DNA of 64,000 nt, taken from positions 1 to 64,000 of the forward strand of contig JAFGCX010000007.1 in NCBI GenBank assembly GCA_016932415.1. Reading direction: 5' to 3'. The notes beneath the pieces are model-generated. The model was not told the origin of the DNA, searched no databases, and saw nothing but the letters and a program-made list of their open reading frames with translations. Source of the DNA: Candidatus Krumholzibacteriota bacterium (GTDB taxonomy: Bacteria > Krumholzibacteriota > Krumholzibacteriia > Krumholzibacteriales > Krumholzibacteriaceae). Below, in pieces: positions 54,654-63,991 of the stretch. Each line of letters begins with the position of its first letter. Position 1 is the stretch's first letter. A program made the translations under genes and the position numbers.

Positions 54654-55598
54654 ATGAATGAAGAGGGAACAGTATCGTTCACCCTGCTGGCAGGAGCGAT
54701 AATAAAAAAAAGGTACTTCGCCGTTCTGACTGCCGTCATCGGATCGATCCTATCTCTCGCTGTCGCCTTTCTCCTTCCCAGGACATATACATCGGAATCG
54801 GTCATTCTCCCATCTGGTCAGACCGGTCCGCTCGGAGCGCTCGGCAGCACCCTTAACATGATCGATATCGGCATGAATATCGAACTTCCCGCCAACAGTT
54901 CGTACCTATTCCCCACAATACTGGAAAGCACGGAGATCAGGAAAAGGATACTTCGGTCGAATATCACCCGGAGCGGGACTACCGCGCCGGTTTTCAGATT
55001 TATAGGATCAGGAAGAGCTGGGGGGGGCGAAAAATCTCTTGCCAGGATCACATCGATCATCCACGACAAAAAGACCGGGATATTAAGGGTGAGAGTGACG
55101 ACGAAAGACCCCGAACTTTCATTTCTGATCGCCAGTCAATATCCAAGGGTCCTCGAAGAATTCAATGATGAAAAACGAAAGGCCAAAGCCTCCTTCGACT
55201 GCGATTTTATTGACAACGAACTCGAGAGAGCGGGCAGGGATCTTTTTCTTTCCGAAGAGGTGCTTTCCAGATTCGAAAAGAATAACCGTCACTGTTTTAC
55301 TACTACCAACCCCGAGATAAGGCTCGAACATGACCGGTTGCTGAGGGATCTTCACGTGCGGGAGGATTTTCTCATCGACCTTGTCAAAAAACGCGAGCTC
55401 GCCGATATCGACAGGCTCCGGGAGACGGCTATAGTCAGGATCCTTGACCGGCCGAACCTTCCACGGATAAAGAGCGGACCGCCAAGAAAGATGATCGCCA
55501 TGGCCGGTGGCTGCATCTCCCTCCTTATCGGCCTGATCGGGCCGGTCCTTGTCGAAGTTTCACCGGCTTCGATCATCAGGGAATACCTGCGGGATTGA
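54654..55598 (+). CDS. Wzz-type polysaccharide chain-length/co-polymerase protein
   Basis: 314 residues. A TM helix near the N-terminus (about 22-42), a periplasmic coiled-coil region and a second TM near 285-305 preceded by a Pro-rich segment (RPNLPRIKSGPPRKM) give the Wzz topology. No cytoplasmic tyrosine-kinase domain is attached. The ATG at 54654 has GAGGAG upstream; an in-frame GTG 19 codons earlier is possible. The 3' end overlaps the convergent O-antigen-ligase gene by 23 bp. Confidence 0.8.
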   Translation: MNEEGTVSFTLLAGAIIKKRYFAVLTAVIGSILSLAVAFLLPRTYTSESVILPSGQTGPLGALGSTLNMIDIGMNIELPANSSYLFPTILESTEIRKRILRSNITRSGTTAPVFRFIGSGRAGGGEKSLARITSIIHDKKTGILRVRVTTKDPELSFLIASQYPRVLEEFNDEKRKAKASFDCDFIDNELERAGRDLFLSEEVLSRFEKNNRHCFTTTNPEIRLEHDRLLRDLHVREDFLIDLVKKRELADIDRLRETAIVRILDRPNLPRIKSGPPRKMIAMAGGCISLLIGLIGPVLVEVSPASIIREYLRD

Positions 55599-56982
55599 TA
55601 TCCGGGCACCTCACCCTGGCGGGCAGGGAAAAAAGCGCGACCAGTACCATCGAAAACCTTGCGAGCAGCATCATATGGGAAAACCAGTGATGAATCAGAA
55701 AAGCAGCTAAAAGCATAAGGAGACAGGCGCGCATCGCCCGGCCCCTCTCTGTTTTTCCCATTTCGCCTTTATCAATGAGATTAAGAAAAAGGATCCCTAT
55801 AAGGGCCAGGTATGCCAGAAGAGGGATGAATCCTGCCTCAGACAGTATCATCACGAAAGTATTATGCGGTCCGTTGGGAACATCGCTCGCGGCAAGGCCT
55901 TCCTCCTGAATCGAGTATGTAAGGGCGGAATAGAGGCCATGACCTGTCAGGGGCTTCTGCCTGAATCTGTTCAGGTGGAACTTGAGGAGATCAAACCTGT
56001 CATTGTCATCGAAATCCCCCTGCGCAAGCGAGGATATCTTCTGGAACGAATATCTGACATCTCCAGCGGCGCCGGTCGAAATAAAATCGATCGCCCTGAT
56101 CAATCCGGCAGTCACTATGACTCCTGCTACGATCAATATCAATCCTCTTCGTCCGCGCCTGCGGATCACGGCGAACTGGGAGGTGAATATCAGGGTGGCA
56201 AGCATAAGTCCTTCTCTTGAAAATGTCGTAAAAACGCCGAAAAAAAAGATCGTCTGAGCCAGGACTATCGAGATCGCCTTCCACCTCTGTCTCACGGTCT
56301 CAAGGAAGTAGATCGAAGTTATCATCGCGAGATTTATCACGAAAGCCGATGTGTTGGCGTTCTTGAGAAAACCGGCGGCTCTTCCACTGGAATGCGAAAA
56401 AGCGATCCCGGCGGGATCGAAAAACTCGGCGAAATTGAGCAGGCTCGCGATGATCCCCGTCACCATGACGAGAAAGATGATCTTCTCAAGCCTTCCCCAG
56501 CTGTTTACCGCCAGGTAGACGATAAAAAAGTAGCTGGCCGCGTAAAGAGTATCTTCAAGCCACAGAACGATCCCCTGGCGAGATGCTTCGATCATCCCGG
56601 TCAGAAAACCGGTCACGAGGAAAATAACGAAGAAGACAACCGGCGCCCCCGGACTATTGAGCCTTTCGCCGGTAAGCAGGAATGTCACAGCGATCGACAG
56701 GAACGACAACAGAAAGATTATCTTGCCAAAAGGAAGTGATACATAGGTCGACATCCACGCGTCGAGCCTGAGGAAAGCAAACAGGATCAATGGGTATATA
56801 ATTATCGATGGCCTTCGAAAGAAAAGGACTCCTCCGGCAAGGACGGGGATCGCGAAAATATAATTCCTGTCCATCCTGAAAAGCGCCACTATGACAAGAA
56901 GGGAGAATCCCAGGAATATATATCCCGTCCGATCTATCCTGCTCCAGACTGCCTGAGATTGGTTCAACCGGGTGACCTCCAT
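55576..56982 (-). CDS. O-antigen ligase/polymerase-type membrane protein
   Basis: 468 residues with about ten to twelve membrane helices. A large loop near 345-385 contains KPLTGHGLYSALTYS and GPHNTFVMILSEAG, the G-x-G-h...H-N motif of the WaaL/Wzy O-antigen ligase family. Such enzymes join or polymerise undecaprenyl-linked glycans at the periplasmic face. It lies 3 nt after the Wzz gene 56986-58032. No glycosyltransferase is in view, so the glycan is unknown. Confidence 0.85.
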   Translation of the reverse strand: MEVTRLNQSQAVWSRIDRTGYIFLGFSLLVIVALFRMDRNYIFAIPVLAGGVLFFRRPSIIIYPLILFAFLRLDAWMSTYVSLPFGKIIFLLSFLSIAVTFLLTGERLNSPGAPVVFFVIFLVTGFLTGMIEASRQGIVLWLEDTLYAASYFFIVYLAVNSWGRLEKIIFLVMVTGIIASLLNFAEFFDPAGIAFSHSSGRAAGFLKNANTSAFVINLAMITSIYFLETVRQRWKAISIVLAQTIFFFGVFTTFSREGLMLATLIFTSQFAVIRRRGRRGLILIVAGVIVTAGLIRAIDFISTGAAGDVRYSFQKISSLAQGDFDDNDRFDLLKFHLNRFRQKPLTGHGLYSALTYSIQEEGLAASDVPNGPHNTFVMILSEAGFIPLLAYLALIGILFLNLIDKGEMGKTERGRAMRACLLMLLAAFLIHHWFSHMMLLARFSMVLVALFSLPARVRCPDINPAGIP

Positions 56983-56985
56983 CTA

Positions 56986-58032
56986 TCAGCCGTTTCGGTT
57001 GTTTCCCGCGTGGATGAACGGCATCCTGCCGATATCAGCGCTGATCTGCGCGAGCAGAGCGCGGACCTCATCCCTGTCCCTGCCGGAGACCCAGCGCCTG
57101 AGCCCCTCCCTCGCTGCAAGAAAGAAGATCCCGGCAAAAATTCCTGCCAATGTTATCGAAAGAATTATCTGAAAAGGATCAGGCCATGAAGGAGCGGCTG
57201 GCACAGTCCCCCGATCGAGGATATTCAGCGTCGGAGTATCCCTGTTCATCTCGAACGCCGCTTTTTCATACTGCCTTGAAAGCTCGAAATAGAGGGCCTG
57301 TCCGATCCTCACCCTTCTCTCAAGACGCCTCATCTGCATAAGAAGACCCGGTTCCGTAGATATCGCGTAATCCCTGTTGATCTCCCTGAAATCCCTCAGT
57401 ACTTCGTCGGCACGCAAAAGCTCATCCCTCGATGATTCGAGTTTCTTGCCGACAAAAGCATGCACTTCCCGTGATAATGATCGCCGCTGTTCCCTGTTGT
57501 ATCTTTCCAGCCGGTCAATATAGGCGTTCACCACCGCGGCGGAGAGGACAGGATTATCAGTCGTGACGCGGATGACCAGAGCCATCGCCGATTTATCTAT
57601 CCAGAAGGAACTGACTCTCGAATTAAGTATAATCTGAGCCGCCTCGTCAGATTCGATCCCGAGGTGTTCCTGAAGTGATCGTGTCACCTCTCTGCCATCT
57701 TCGGAGAATGTATAGCTTTCTTTCAGTATATCGAGGCTTATCGTCCTGCTTCTGAGAATATCGGGATAGAGTATCATCTCCGTTCCGCTCTGTTTAATTC
57801 CTATCAGCGCGCCGAGATCGGCGAAACTCTCTTCAGTAATCCCTCCATCGGCGATCTCCGATGAGGAGGGAAGGATCGAAGCGGTCGAACTGTATCTTTT
57901 TTCCGAGATGAAAAAGACCGTCAGCGACGCGAGGAAGGAAACAATTGCCGTCAGAAGAAGAAAATATTTTCCTCCGCTCAAGGCGTCGCGGAAGACGCCG
58001 GCGACAGAATTATTCCATTTATCTTCAGGCAT
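56986..58032 (-). CDS. Wzz-type polysaccharide chain-length/co-polymerase protein
   Basis: 348 residues. TM1 (about 23-43), a periplasmic domain with long helices (RRSLSREVHAFVGKKLESSR), and TM2 (about 288-308) after the Pro-rich TLNILDRGTVPAAPSWPDPF. The cytoplasmic tail of about 40 residues has no kinase motif. AAGGAG precedes the ATG. It has the same plan as the plus-strand protein at 54654 but little similarity by eye, so they are distinct regulators of one or two glycans. Confidence 0.88.
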   Translation of the reverse strand: MPEDKWNNSVAGVFRDALSGGKYFLLLTAIVSFLASLTVFFISEKRYSSTASILPSSSEIADGGITEESFADLGALIGIKQSGTEMILYPDILRSRTISLDILKESYTFSEDGREVTRSLQEHLGIESDEAAQIILNSRVSSFWIDKSAMALVIRVTTDNPVLSAAVVNAYIDRLERYNREQRRSLSREVHAFVGKKLESSRDELLRADEVLRDFREINRDYAISTEPGLLMQMRRLERRVRIGQALYFELSRQYEKAAFEMNRDTPTLNILDRGTVPAAPSWPDPFQIILSITLAGIFAGIFFLAAREGLRRWVSGRDRDEVRALLAQISADIGRMPFIHAGNNRNG

Positions 58033-58194
58033 GAATCTCCTTCGATCTAATTCGTTTCACATCAAAACGATACAAAGCCACAGACGACCGGCAGCAGCAT
58101 CTCACGGAATAAAAGAGGACACCGCGGAGATGCGACAGCGCTTGAATCCTGTCTTTTCATTGAAAACTGCAAAAAGGAAGCCACCGGCGAACGA

Positions 58195-59640
58195 TCAGTT
58201 CGTATCGGGGACCCAGAGAGAAAATTCACTGCCCGATCCGATCGAACTCCTGCAGAACAGCTTGCCGCCATGGCTTTCGGCTATCATCCGCGCGATAGCA
58301 AGCCCGGTCGGCCTGCCCGGTGAAGACCTATCCGGATCGGGATTTCCCTCTCCAGTGATCGTCGACAGCGTGGACACCCTGCCGGCCGCTATACCCGGTC
58401 CGTCATCCCGGACCCTTATAACGACAAAATTTTCGTACCTGTCGGCCTCAAGAGAGATCTCTCGCGATATCCTTTCGAGAGAATGATCTGTCGATTGGAG
58501 AATCCCGGCCAGCTTGTCACCACGGAGTGTACTGGCCGCGCCTCCGGCACCGAGTTCGACGCCGTCATCATCTCCCGGCCCCGACTCGCTTGAATGCAGG
58601 CCGATCTCGATCACTCCTCCCCTGTCGATATGAAAAATGGCGTTGTCGACGATATTCCTTACGGCGATTCCGAGATTGACCGGGTCGACGTATACTTCTC
58701 GCAGCGGGATCCTGTCATCGAACCTCACCGTAATATTCTTCGATTCGAGTTCGGGGATATATTCCTTCATTATCTCTTCGATAAGCGACGATATCTCTGT
58801 CTTCCTGATATCGAGATCAGCTCCGTCGACACCTATATCGCAAAGGGACAGGAACTGTTCCATCCTGCTCTCCATCTTCATCACGGCGCTTCTTGCCATA
58901 TCTATAAGGATTCCGCTGCTTATATCATCCGATTCAAGAGAATAGAGAGTGCTTTTCAGGACTGAAAGCTGGGTCTTCAGCCCCTCTCTGTTGCGCTCGG
59001 TCACTTCCTTGCGAAGAAGCGAGAACTGATCGTTTTTTTCTCTCAATCGGGCAGCCTCATCGATCATCGCGAGCTCGCGCATCTTCACCGCGGCTGAGCG
59101 CGAAAGCATCTCGACGAACTCCGCCTCCCGTGCCGACAGTCCCTTCCCACTCGAGCCGGCGGCAAAAAAGAGTACCCCGACAAGTGCCGATCGATCCCCG
59201 ATGGCGCAGGCATATGACAGACCGTTTTGATCGATCCCCGCGAGAAAATCCATCTCGGCCGCGGCAAGCTCGCCCGCGCCGGCAAAGAACCTGTCTATGA
59301 AAAGTGGTCCTCTTTCCTTTCTGATCCATCTGACAAACGCCGAGTCGAAATCCAGAGTCCGGGGAAAGTCTTCTCTGTCTCTTCCGAGCGAACCGTTCAA
59401 CCGGAACTTCCGATCGTTTTGATCGGTGATATATACCGCTGCCACATCTGATCCGAGCTGCCTGGACAAGACAAGCATCAACTGCCGGTTTATTGCGTCA
59501 AGGCTGTTTTCGGCAAGTTCCGTCTCGATAAAAGCAATCACTGCCCTGAAATAATCAGGTCCTTTCCCTTCCGCATCATTCTTCTGCCCTTCTTCACGAG
59601 CGGCTGATTTTTCTTCGACCTTCTTTTTATCTTTTTTCAT
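58195..59640 (-). CDS. GAF-GHKL ATPase protein lacking the phospho-acceptor histidine (PrsK-like)
   Basis: 481 residues, soluble. A highly charged N-terminus (1-28), a GAF domain (about 30-190), a helical dimerisation-like region (about 195-270) and an ATPase domain with N-box (VRNIVDNAIFH), G1 (DDGPGIA) and G2 (GRPTGLAIARMI). The helical region has no His at all; the first His of the protein is His337. About 60 extra residues lie between N-box and G1. Its plan recalls PrsK kinases linked to polysaccharide/exosortase loci, but the usual HD.KN motif is replaced by NREGLKTQLSVL. It may be an ATPase sensor rather than an autokinase. It heads the Wzz and ligase genes on the same strand. Confidence 0.75.
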   Translation of the reverse strand: MKKDKKKVEEKSAAREEGQKNDAEGKGPDYFRAVIAFIETELAENSLDAINRQLMLVLSRQLGSDVAAVYITDQNDRKFRLNGSLGRDREDFPRTLDFDSAFVRWIRKERGPLFIDRFFAGAGELAAAEMDFLAGIDQNGLSYACAIGDRSALVGVLFFAAGSSGKGLSAREAEFVEMLSRSAAVKMRELAMIDEAARLREKNDQFSLLRKEVTERNREGLKTQLSVLKSTLYSLESDDISSGILIDMARSAVMKMESRMEQFLSLCDIGVDGADLDIRKTEISSLIEEIMKEYIPELESKNITVRFDDRIPLREVYVDPVNLGIAVRNIVDNAIFHIDRGGVIEIGLHSSESGPGDDDGVELGAGGAASTLRGDKLAGILQSTDHSLERISREISLEADRYENFVVIRVRDDGPGIAAGRVSTLSTITGEGNPDPDRSSPGRPTGLAIARMIAESHGGKLFCRSSIGSGSEFSLWVPDTN

Positions 59641-59896
59641 TATTTATCCCGCCCGATCCATGGTCGGACCCTGTGTTTTCGACAGAAATCCATCCACATC
59701 CCGAATTCTACAGACTTGCACCTTCCGATATTTATCTCTTTTTATTTTACACGCTTATGAAGGAACTCAAGTTGTACCACTACGATGCTTACATCTCTTT
59801 CAGCAAGAAACGTTCACAACAGTCGATGGTACTGTAAGAAGTTAAAAAAGGAAGGGCCCGGGCTGAATGTGCCTGAAAAACGCTCAGGTGTGGCGG

Positions 59897-60319
59897 TTAT
59901 TTTTCAAGACAGTCGCTGCAGATACCATTGAAATTAAGCTGATATGATTTTATCTCATGTCCATTTATACCCGAATTCCTTATGATATCATACAGATTCT
60001 CATCAGCGGGAATATCGATTATCCTTCGGCAATTTCCACAGAGCAGATGAAAATGGACAGATGTCTCCGGATCATAATTCATGTATTCTTCAGCTATATT
60101 GACCACACTTATCTCGTTTATCTTAAGGAGCATCTTTAACGTATTGTAAACAGTGGAAAACGCGAGACCGGAATATTTCTTCTTCAGACTTTTGTAGATA
60201 TCACCGGCGCTCGGATGATCTTTGTTACCGATCATATATTTGATCACTGAGATCCTCTGCGGCGTAAGTTTGAACCCTTCAGCTTTCAGTTTAACGATCG
60301 TCGAATCAAGAGAATTCAT
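59897..60319 (-). CDS. Fur/PerR-family metalloregulator
   Basis: 140 residues. The N-terminal winged helix reads LTPQRISVIKYMIGNKDHPSAGDIY and then FSTVYNTLKML. The C-terminal metal domain has HFHLLCGNCRRI and ICSDC, so both structural zinc Cys pairs are present. The short N-terminus and Asp in NYDPE resemble PerR more than Fur, but peroxide sensing cannot be proven from sequence. A good promoter lies upstream with A/T-rich sequence that may be the autoregulatory site. Its regulon is not visible here. Confidence 0.9.
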   Translation of the reverse strand: MNSLDSTIVKLKAEGFKLTPQRISVIKYMIGNKDHPSAGDIYKSLKKKYSGLAFSTVYNTLKMLLKINEISVVNIAEEYMNYDPETSVHFHLLCGNCRRIIDIPADENLYDIIRNSGINGHEIKSYQLNFNGICSDCLEK

Positions 60320-60355
60320 ATCTTCATTTCCTTTGTATCTGCAAATTACCTAATA

Positions 60356-60384
60356 AGTATGGGCTTAAGCGACTCTCGTGTCAA
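60356..60384 (-). promoter_or_regulatory. Sigma-70-type promoter of the Fur/PerR gene
   Basis: On the minus strand, consensus -35 TTGACA (60379-60384), 17-bp spacer and -10 CATACT (60356-60361). Start near 60349, about 30 nt before the ATG. The A/T-rich stretch just upstream (ATTATTATTG) could belong to a Fur-family operator, but symmetry is poor. Confidence 0.6.
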
Positions 60385-60431
60385 TAATAATCCCTATTAA
60401 CATTGGAACAACATAGTTATCAAGCATTATA

Positions 60432-61136
60432 TTATCGTTCCATTACCCGGCGGCAAAGAGATATGAGCGGGCAGTCGACGCATAGAGGCGTTCTCCTGAG
60501 ACAACGGCGCCTGGCGTGCTCAACGATCAGAGCGTGATATTCCCCGTAGAGAGAGGCGTCTGGCGGAAGGGCATGCTCAAAATATTTTCTGACAGATTCG
60601 TACGCTTCCCTCCCGTCTATAAGCCCGGTCCTGGAAAATATCCTCCTTGTGTAGGCATCGACGACAAAAAAAAGTTCCCCGAATGCGTAGAGAAGGATCG
60701 AATCCGCCGTTTCAGGTCCGACCCCTTTCACTTTGAGCAATGTCTCTCTTTTCACACCCCTGTTTTCAATAAGATAGCGGGAGAGTTCCTTCAGTTTCAC
60801 CGCTTTTGAATTGTAGTATCCACAGGGTCTGATCGTAGTTGCCAGTTTGTCGAGGTCGACCGATAGAATATCTTCGGGATCGAGGATCCCCTCCCTGTTC
60901 ATATTCACTATCGCCGCTGAGGCGTTCTTCCATGACGTGTTCTGGGTCAGGATCGCGCCGTAACAAACCTCGTGTCTCTGACGATCATCGACAGGACCAC
61001 CGGAGTATTCGGGTCTCAATCCCCCGCGTGGAGTGACTGGCCACCAGCGCTGAGAACCATACTCGCCAAGGAGCAGCGTGTAGATCTTCAGGATGACGTT
61101 CTCTCCGTCTCTTCTTTTTCTATCGACGCCGGCCAT
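60432..61136 (-). CDS. Endonuclease III-type DNA glycosylase (MagIII-like)
   Basis: 234 residues of the HhH-GPD family. The helix-hairpin-helix is VKGVGPETADSILLYA (about 130-145) and the catalytic Asp lies in FVVDAYTRRIFSR. The 4Fe-4S motif CLRRTPLCVDCPLISLC (C-x6-C-x2-C-x5-C) closes the protein. The Lys used by Nth as nucleophile in GVGRKTA is replaced by Glu. So it is probably a monofunctional glycosylase, such as a 3-methyladenine (MagIII-type) enzyme, and not Nth. The start is uncertain; ATG at 61136 gives the family length, with GGGAGG 13 bases away. Confidence 0.85.
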   Translation of the reverse strand: MAGVDRKRRDGENVILKIYTLLLGEYGSQRWWPVTPRGGLRPEYSGGPVDDRQRHEVCYGAILTQNTSWKNASAAIVNMNREGILDPEDILSVDLDKLATTIRPCGYYNSKAVKLKELSRYLIENRGVKRETLLKVKGVGPETADSILLYAFGELFFVVDAYTRRIFSRTGLIDGREAYESVRKYFEHALPPDASLYGEYHALIVEHARRRCLRRTPLCVDCPLISLCRRVMER

Positions 61137-61318
61137 CTCGGATGATCTTCCTCCCATTGCATCTGAATCACCCGCGATCTTACACCGCGGCAGAGAACCC
61201 TGCAACCTGTTATGCCCTATGCCAGTTAAATTGAAACAGATTGACTGATACCGGAAATCGGGCTAGATTCCTGATAAATCATGAGCAATCGATAGCTGCT
61301 TCCAGAAGGAGTATCAGG

Positions 61319-62857
61319 ATGAATAAACCGGAATTGATCGATCATAACCCGGCTAAACGGGGAATCTCCCTGAGGCTGCTCGACAGGATAGAAAAAGCAG
61401 GGAACAGGCTCCCTCATCCGGCGACTCTTTTTGCCATATTCGCCCTCATGATCGCCGTCATCTCCGATATTATCTTCCGTCTGGGCATTACGGCGATACA
61501 TCCAGGAACCGGTAAGGTAGTCGAGGCGGTCAGTATGCTGAATGCTGACGGCCTCCGTTTCATGTATTCGAAGGCGACTGACAATTTCGTACATTTCCCC
61601 CCCCTGGGCATAGTACTTGTCGCGATGATAGGGATCGGGGTGGCCGAAGGATCGGGGCTTATCTCGGCGCTGCTCAGGCATCTTGTCACTGCCGCGCCGA
61701 AAAGACTCGTCACCGCGGCGGTCATCACGGCCGGAATACTTTCCCACCTCGCCTCAAGCGCGGGTTATGTCGTTCTCATACCGCTCGGCGCGATGATATT
61801 CACCGCTTTTAAAAGGCACCCTATAGCAGGGATAGCGGCCGCTTTCTGCGGAGTCTCCGGCGGATTCGGCGCGAACTTCCTGATAGGTTCGATAGATCCT
61901 ATCCTTGCCGGCCTTACCGAGTCGGCAGCTTCGCTGATCGACCCGGGGATGCATATCAATCCCGCCGTAAACTTCTACTTCATGGTAGCTTCGGCATTTC
62001 TGATCGTAATACTCGGAACATGGGTCACTGAAAAATTCGTCGAACCGAGGCTCGGCAGTTACGAGGGAAAACTAGACAGTTTCGAAACGGTATCGAAGAA
62101 CGAGAAAAAGGGTCTTGTCTGGGCAGGTATCGCCGTCGCTGTCACCCTTGGCATCCTGTTGATCCTCGCCCTGCCGCCGGGAGCTGTCCTTCGTGATCCC
62201 GTGACCGGGTCGCTTCTTCGATCACCTTTTGTCAGCGGCATGATAACGGCGATCATGCTCTTCTTCCTTATCCCCGGAATCGTCTATGGCGTCGTGACGG
62301 GAACTGTCCGGAATGACAAGGATGTCGTAAAGCATATGACATCTTCGATGAAGGGCCTGGCCGGTTACATAGTCCTCGTATTCTTCGCCGGACAGTTCGT
62401 CTATTATTTCAAACAATCCAACATAGGAGTCCTCCTGGCGATCAAGGGAGCCCAGTTGCTCCAGAATATAGGATTTACCGGGATATCACTTCTCGTGGCT
62501 TTTGTCCTCCTGTCGGCGTTCATCAACCTTTTCATGGGAAGCGCTTCAGCCAAATGGGCGATCATGGCTCCGGTCTTCGTTCCGATGTTCATGCTGCTCG
62601 GATATCATCCCGGGATCACGCAAGCCGCCTTCAGGATAGGCGATTCGATAACGAATATAATCACTCCGATGATGAGCTACTTCGCGCTGATCGTAGCGTT
62701 CGCCCAGAAATATGACGAAAAATACGGCATAGGCACTATCACCGCGACGATGGTCCCCTATACGGTCGTATTCGGAGTCGCATGGACTCTTCTGCTTGCC
62801 CTGTGGATGTGGCTCGGGCTGCCTACCGGACCAGGCGCCCCGATTCATCTGCCTTAA
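61319..62857 (+). CDS. AbgT-family transporter
   Basis: 512 residues with about 11 membrane segments. AbgT-family signatures include RIEKAGNRLPHPATLFAIF at the N-terminus, ASSAGYVVLIPLGA near 155-170, and GSASAKWAIMAPVFVPM near 410. In E. coli AbgT takes up p-aminobenzoyl-glutamate; relatives export sulfonamides. The ATG at 61319 has AGAAGGAG upstream and excludes a non-hydrophobic 26-codon extension. It stands alone on the plus strand, with no aminobenzoyl-glutamate hydrolase adjacent, though M20 pepD is in the window. Confidence 0.93.
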   Translation: MNKPELIDHNPAKRGISLRLLDRIEKAGNRLPHPATLFAIFALMIAVISDIIFRLGITAIHPGTGKVVEAVSMLNADGLRFMYSKATDNFVHFPPLGIVLVAMIGIGVAEGSGLISALLRHLVTAAPKRLVTAAVITAGILSHLASSAGYVVLIPLGAMIFTAFKRHPIAGIAAAFCGVSGGFGANFLIGSIDPILAGLTESAASLIDPGMHINPAVNFYFMVASAFLIVILGTWVTEKFVEPRLGSYEGKLDSFETVSKNEKKGLVWAGIAVAVTLGILLILALPPGAVLRDPVTGSLLRSPFVSGMITAIMLFFLIPGIVYGVVTGTVRNDKDVVKHMTSSMKGLAGYIVLVFFAGQFVYYFKQSNIGVLLAIKGAQLLQNIGFTGISLLVAFVLLSAFINLFMGSASAKWAIMAPVFVPMFMLLGYHPGITQAAFRIGDSITNIITPMMSYFALIVAFAQKYDEKYGIGTITATMVPYTVVFGVAWTLLLALWMWLGLPTGPGAPIHLP

Positions 62858-63070
62858 AAGGGAACGGCAATACCCTCGATACGCCGGAATCGTGTTTTAG
62901 CAATCCCGATGGGAAGCCCTGCCCGTGTCTGAATCCGTTAAAGTTTTTTCTCACATGGCCGATAACCCCTCCGAGGAAAGATATCGCGCCGCTACAGCGA
63001 TATCTTCCGGCCGGACTGCGGTTATTTAAGAATATTCTGCCGGCAACGGCCTCAACAGCAGGTTGGAACA

Positions 63071-63976
63071 ATGAAGAAGACGACTCAGAGATATACGAGG
63101 ATCGATCCGGATCTTGTAAGGGGAATCAGAAAATTAGAGATGGAGGAACTTGACAAGATTCGAAAACTCACGCAAAAGGAACTCACCGCCAGAATATTTA
63201 TCGGAGTCGCGGAAAGCATCCCCGCCGGCTCTCCGGTAGAACTCGAACTTGATCTGTCCGACAAGGGCGTGCTGACAGCTGACGGGATCGTCGAATGGGT
63301 GAACGACGGTGTCAGCCACGAAGACGCGACAGGGCTGGGCATACAGCTCTTCGCCATATTCAGGCCTGATTCGGCAGGCGATCACCCGTCGGGGAGAAAG
63401 GCTGCCGGAATCAGCGGTGAAGAGGATAATGAGATCAGGCGGCCTGACTCTTCGACAGGGGAAACAGAAATCGAGAGAGAATCCGAGGAAGATGGATCGA
63501 TCGTCCCCTCATCTACGGCGATATGCGATCTTTTCGAATCGCTTCTCGATGCCAAAGTCTCAACCGGGCCTGGATCGGCTGTGGTCATAGACCCTGAAAC
63601 GCCTCTCGCCGCTGCCTTATTCACCCTCGAAGACGGTACGGCGAAAGCGATATGGCTATCTTCTCTTGAAACCATCGTATATGTAGGATCGGCTCTTGCC
63701 GTAGTCCCTCCTGAAACAGCGATGGCGACGGTGAAATCCGCGGAGATACCGGACAATATAAGAGAGAACTTCCAGGAAGTGATGAATGTATCGGCATCGC
63801 TCTTCAATAAGGCGGAAGGTCCGTTCCTCAAACTCGACGAGCTTTTCATCCATCCGGAACCGGTAACTGAAGATATCATGATGAAGGTAGCCGGTGCAGC
63901 CAACCGCGTCGACCTGGCAATCAGGATAGCGGATTACGGTGAAGGAACGATGTCGCTAATCGAGATTGGAAATTGA
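63071..63976 (+). CDS. Degenerate PilZ-like domain protein of unknown function
   Basis: 301 residues, soluble. Residues about 35-100 look like a PilZ domain of the TIGR02266 kind (SIPAGSPVELELDLSDKG, DGIVEWVND, GLGIQLFAI). However, the c-di-GMP-binding RxxxR and N-x-S-x-x-G motifs are absent or altered (ELTARIFI in place of NLSEGGIFI). A Ser/Glu-rich linker (100-145) leads to a C-terminal domain (about 150-300) I do not recognise. A second gene starts 15 nt downstream, suggesting an operon to the right. Confidence 0.7.
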   Translation: MKKTTQRYTRIDPDLVRGIRKLEMEELDKIRKLTQKELTARIFIGVAESIPAGSPVELELDLSDKGVLTADGIVEWVNDGVSHEDATGLGIQLFAIFRPDSAGDHPSGRKAAGISGEEDNEIRRPDSSTGETEIERESEEDGSIVPSSTAICDLFESLLDAKVSTGPGSAVVIDPETPLAAALFTLEDGTAKAIWLSSLETIVYVGSALAVVPPETAMATVKSAEIPDNIRENFQEVMNVSASLFNKAEGPFLKLDELFIHPEPVTEDIMMKVAGAANRVDLAIRIADYGEGTMSLIEIGN

Positions 63977-63991
63977 GACTGAGGGGCAGAG

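Noticed and set aside
60379-60405. A Fur/Per box upstream of the Fur-family gene
   Set aside because: The stretch is A/T-rich with partial symmetry only and does not fit either consensus well enough to list as an operator.
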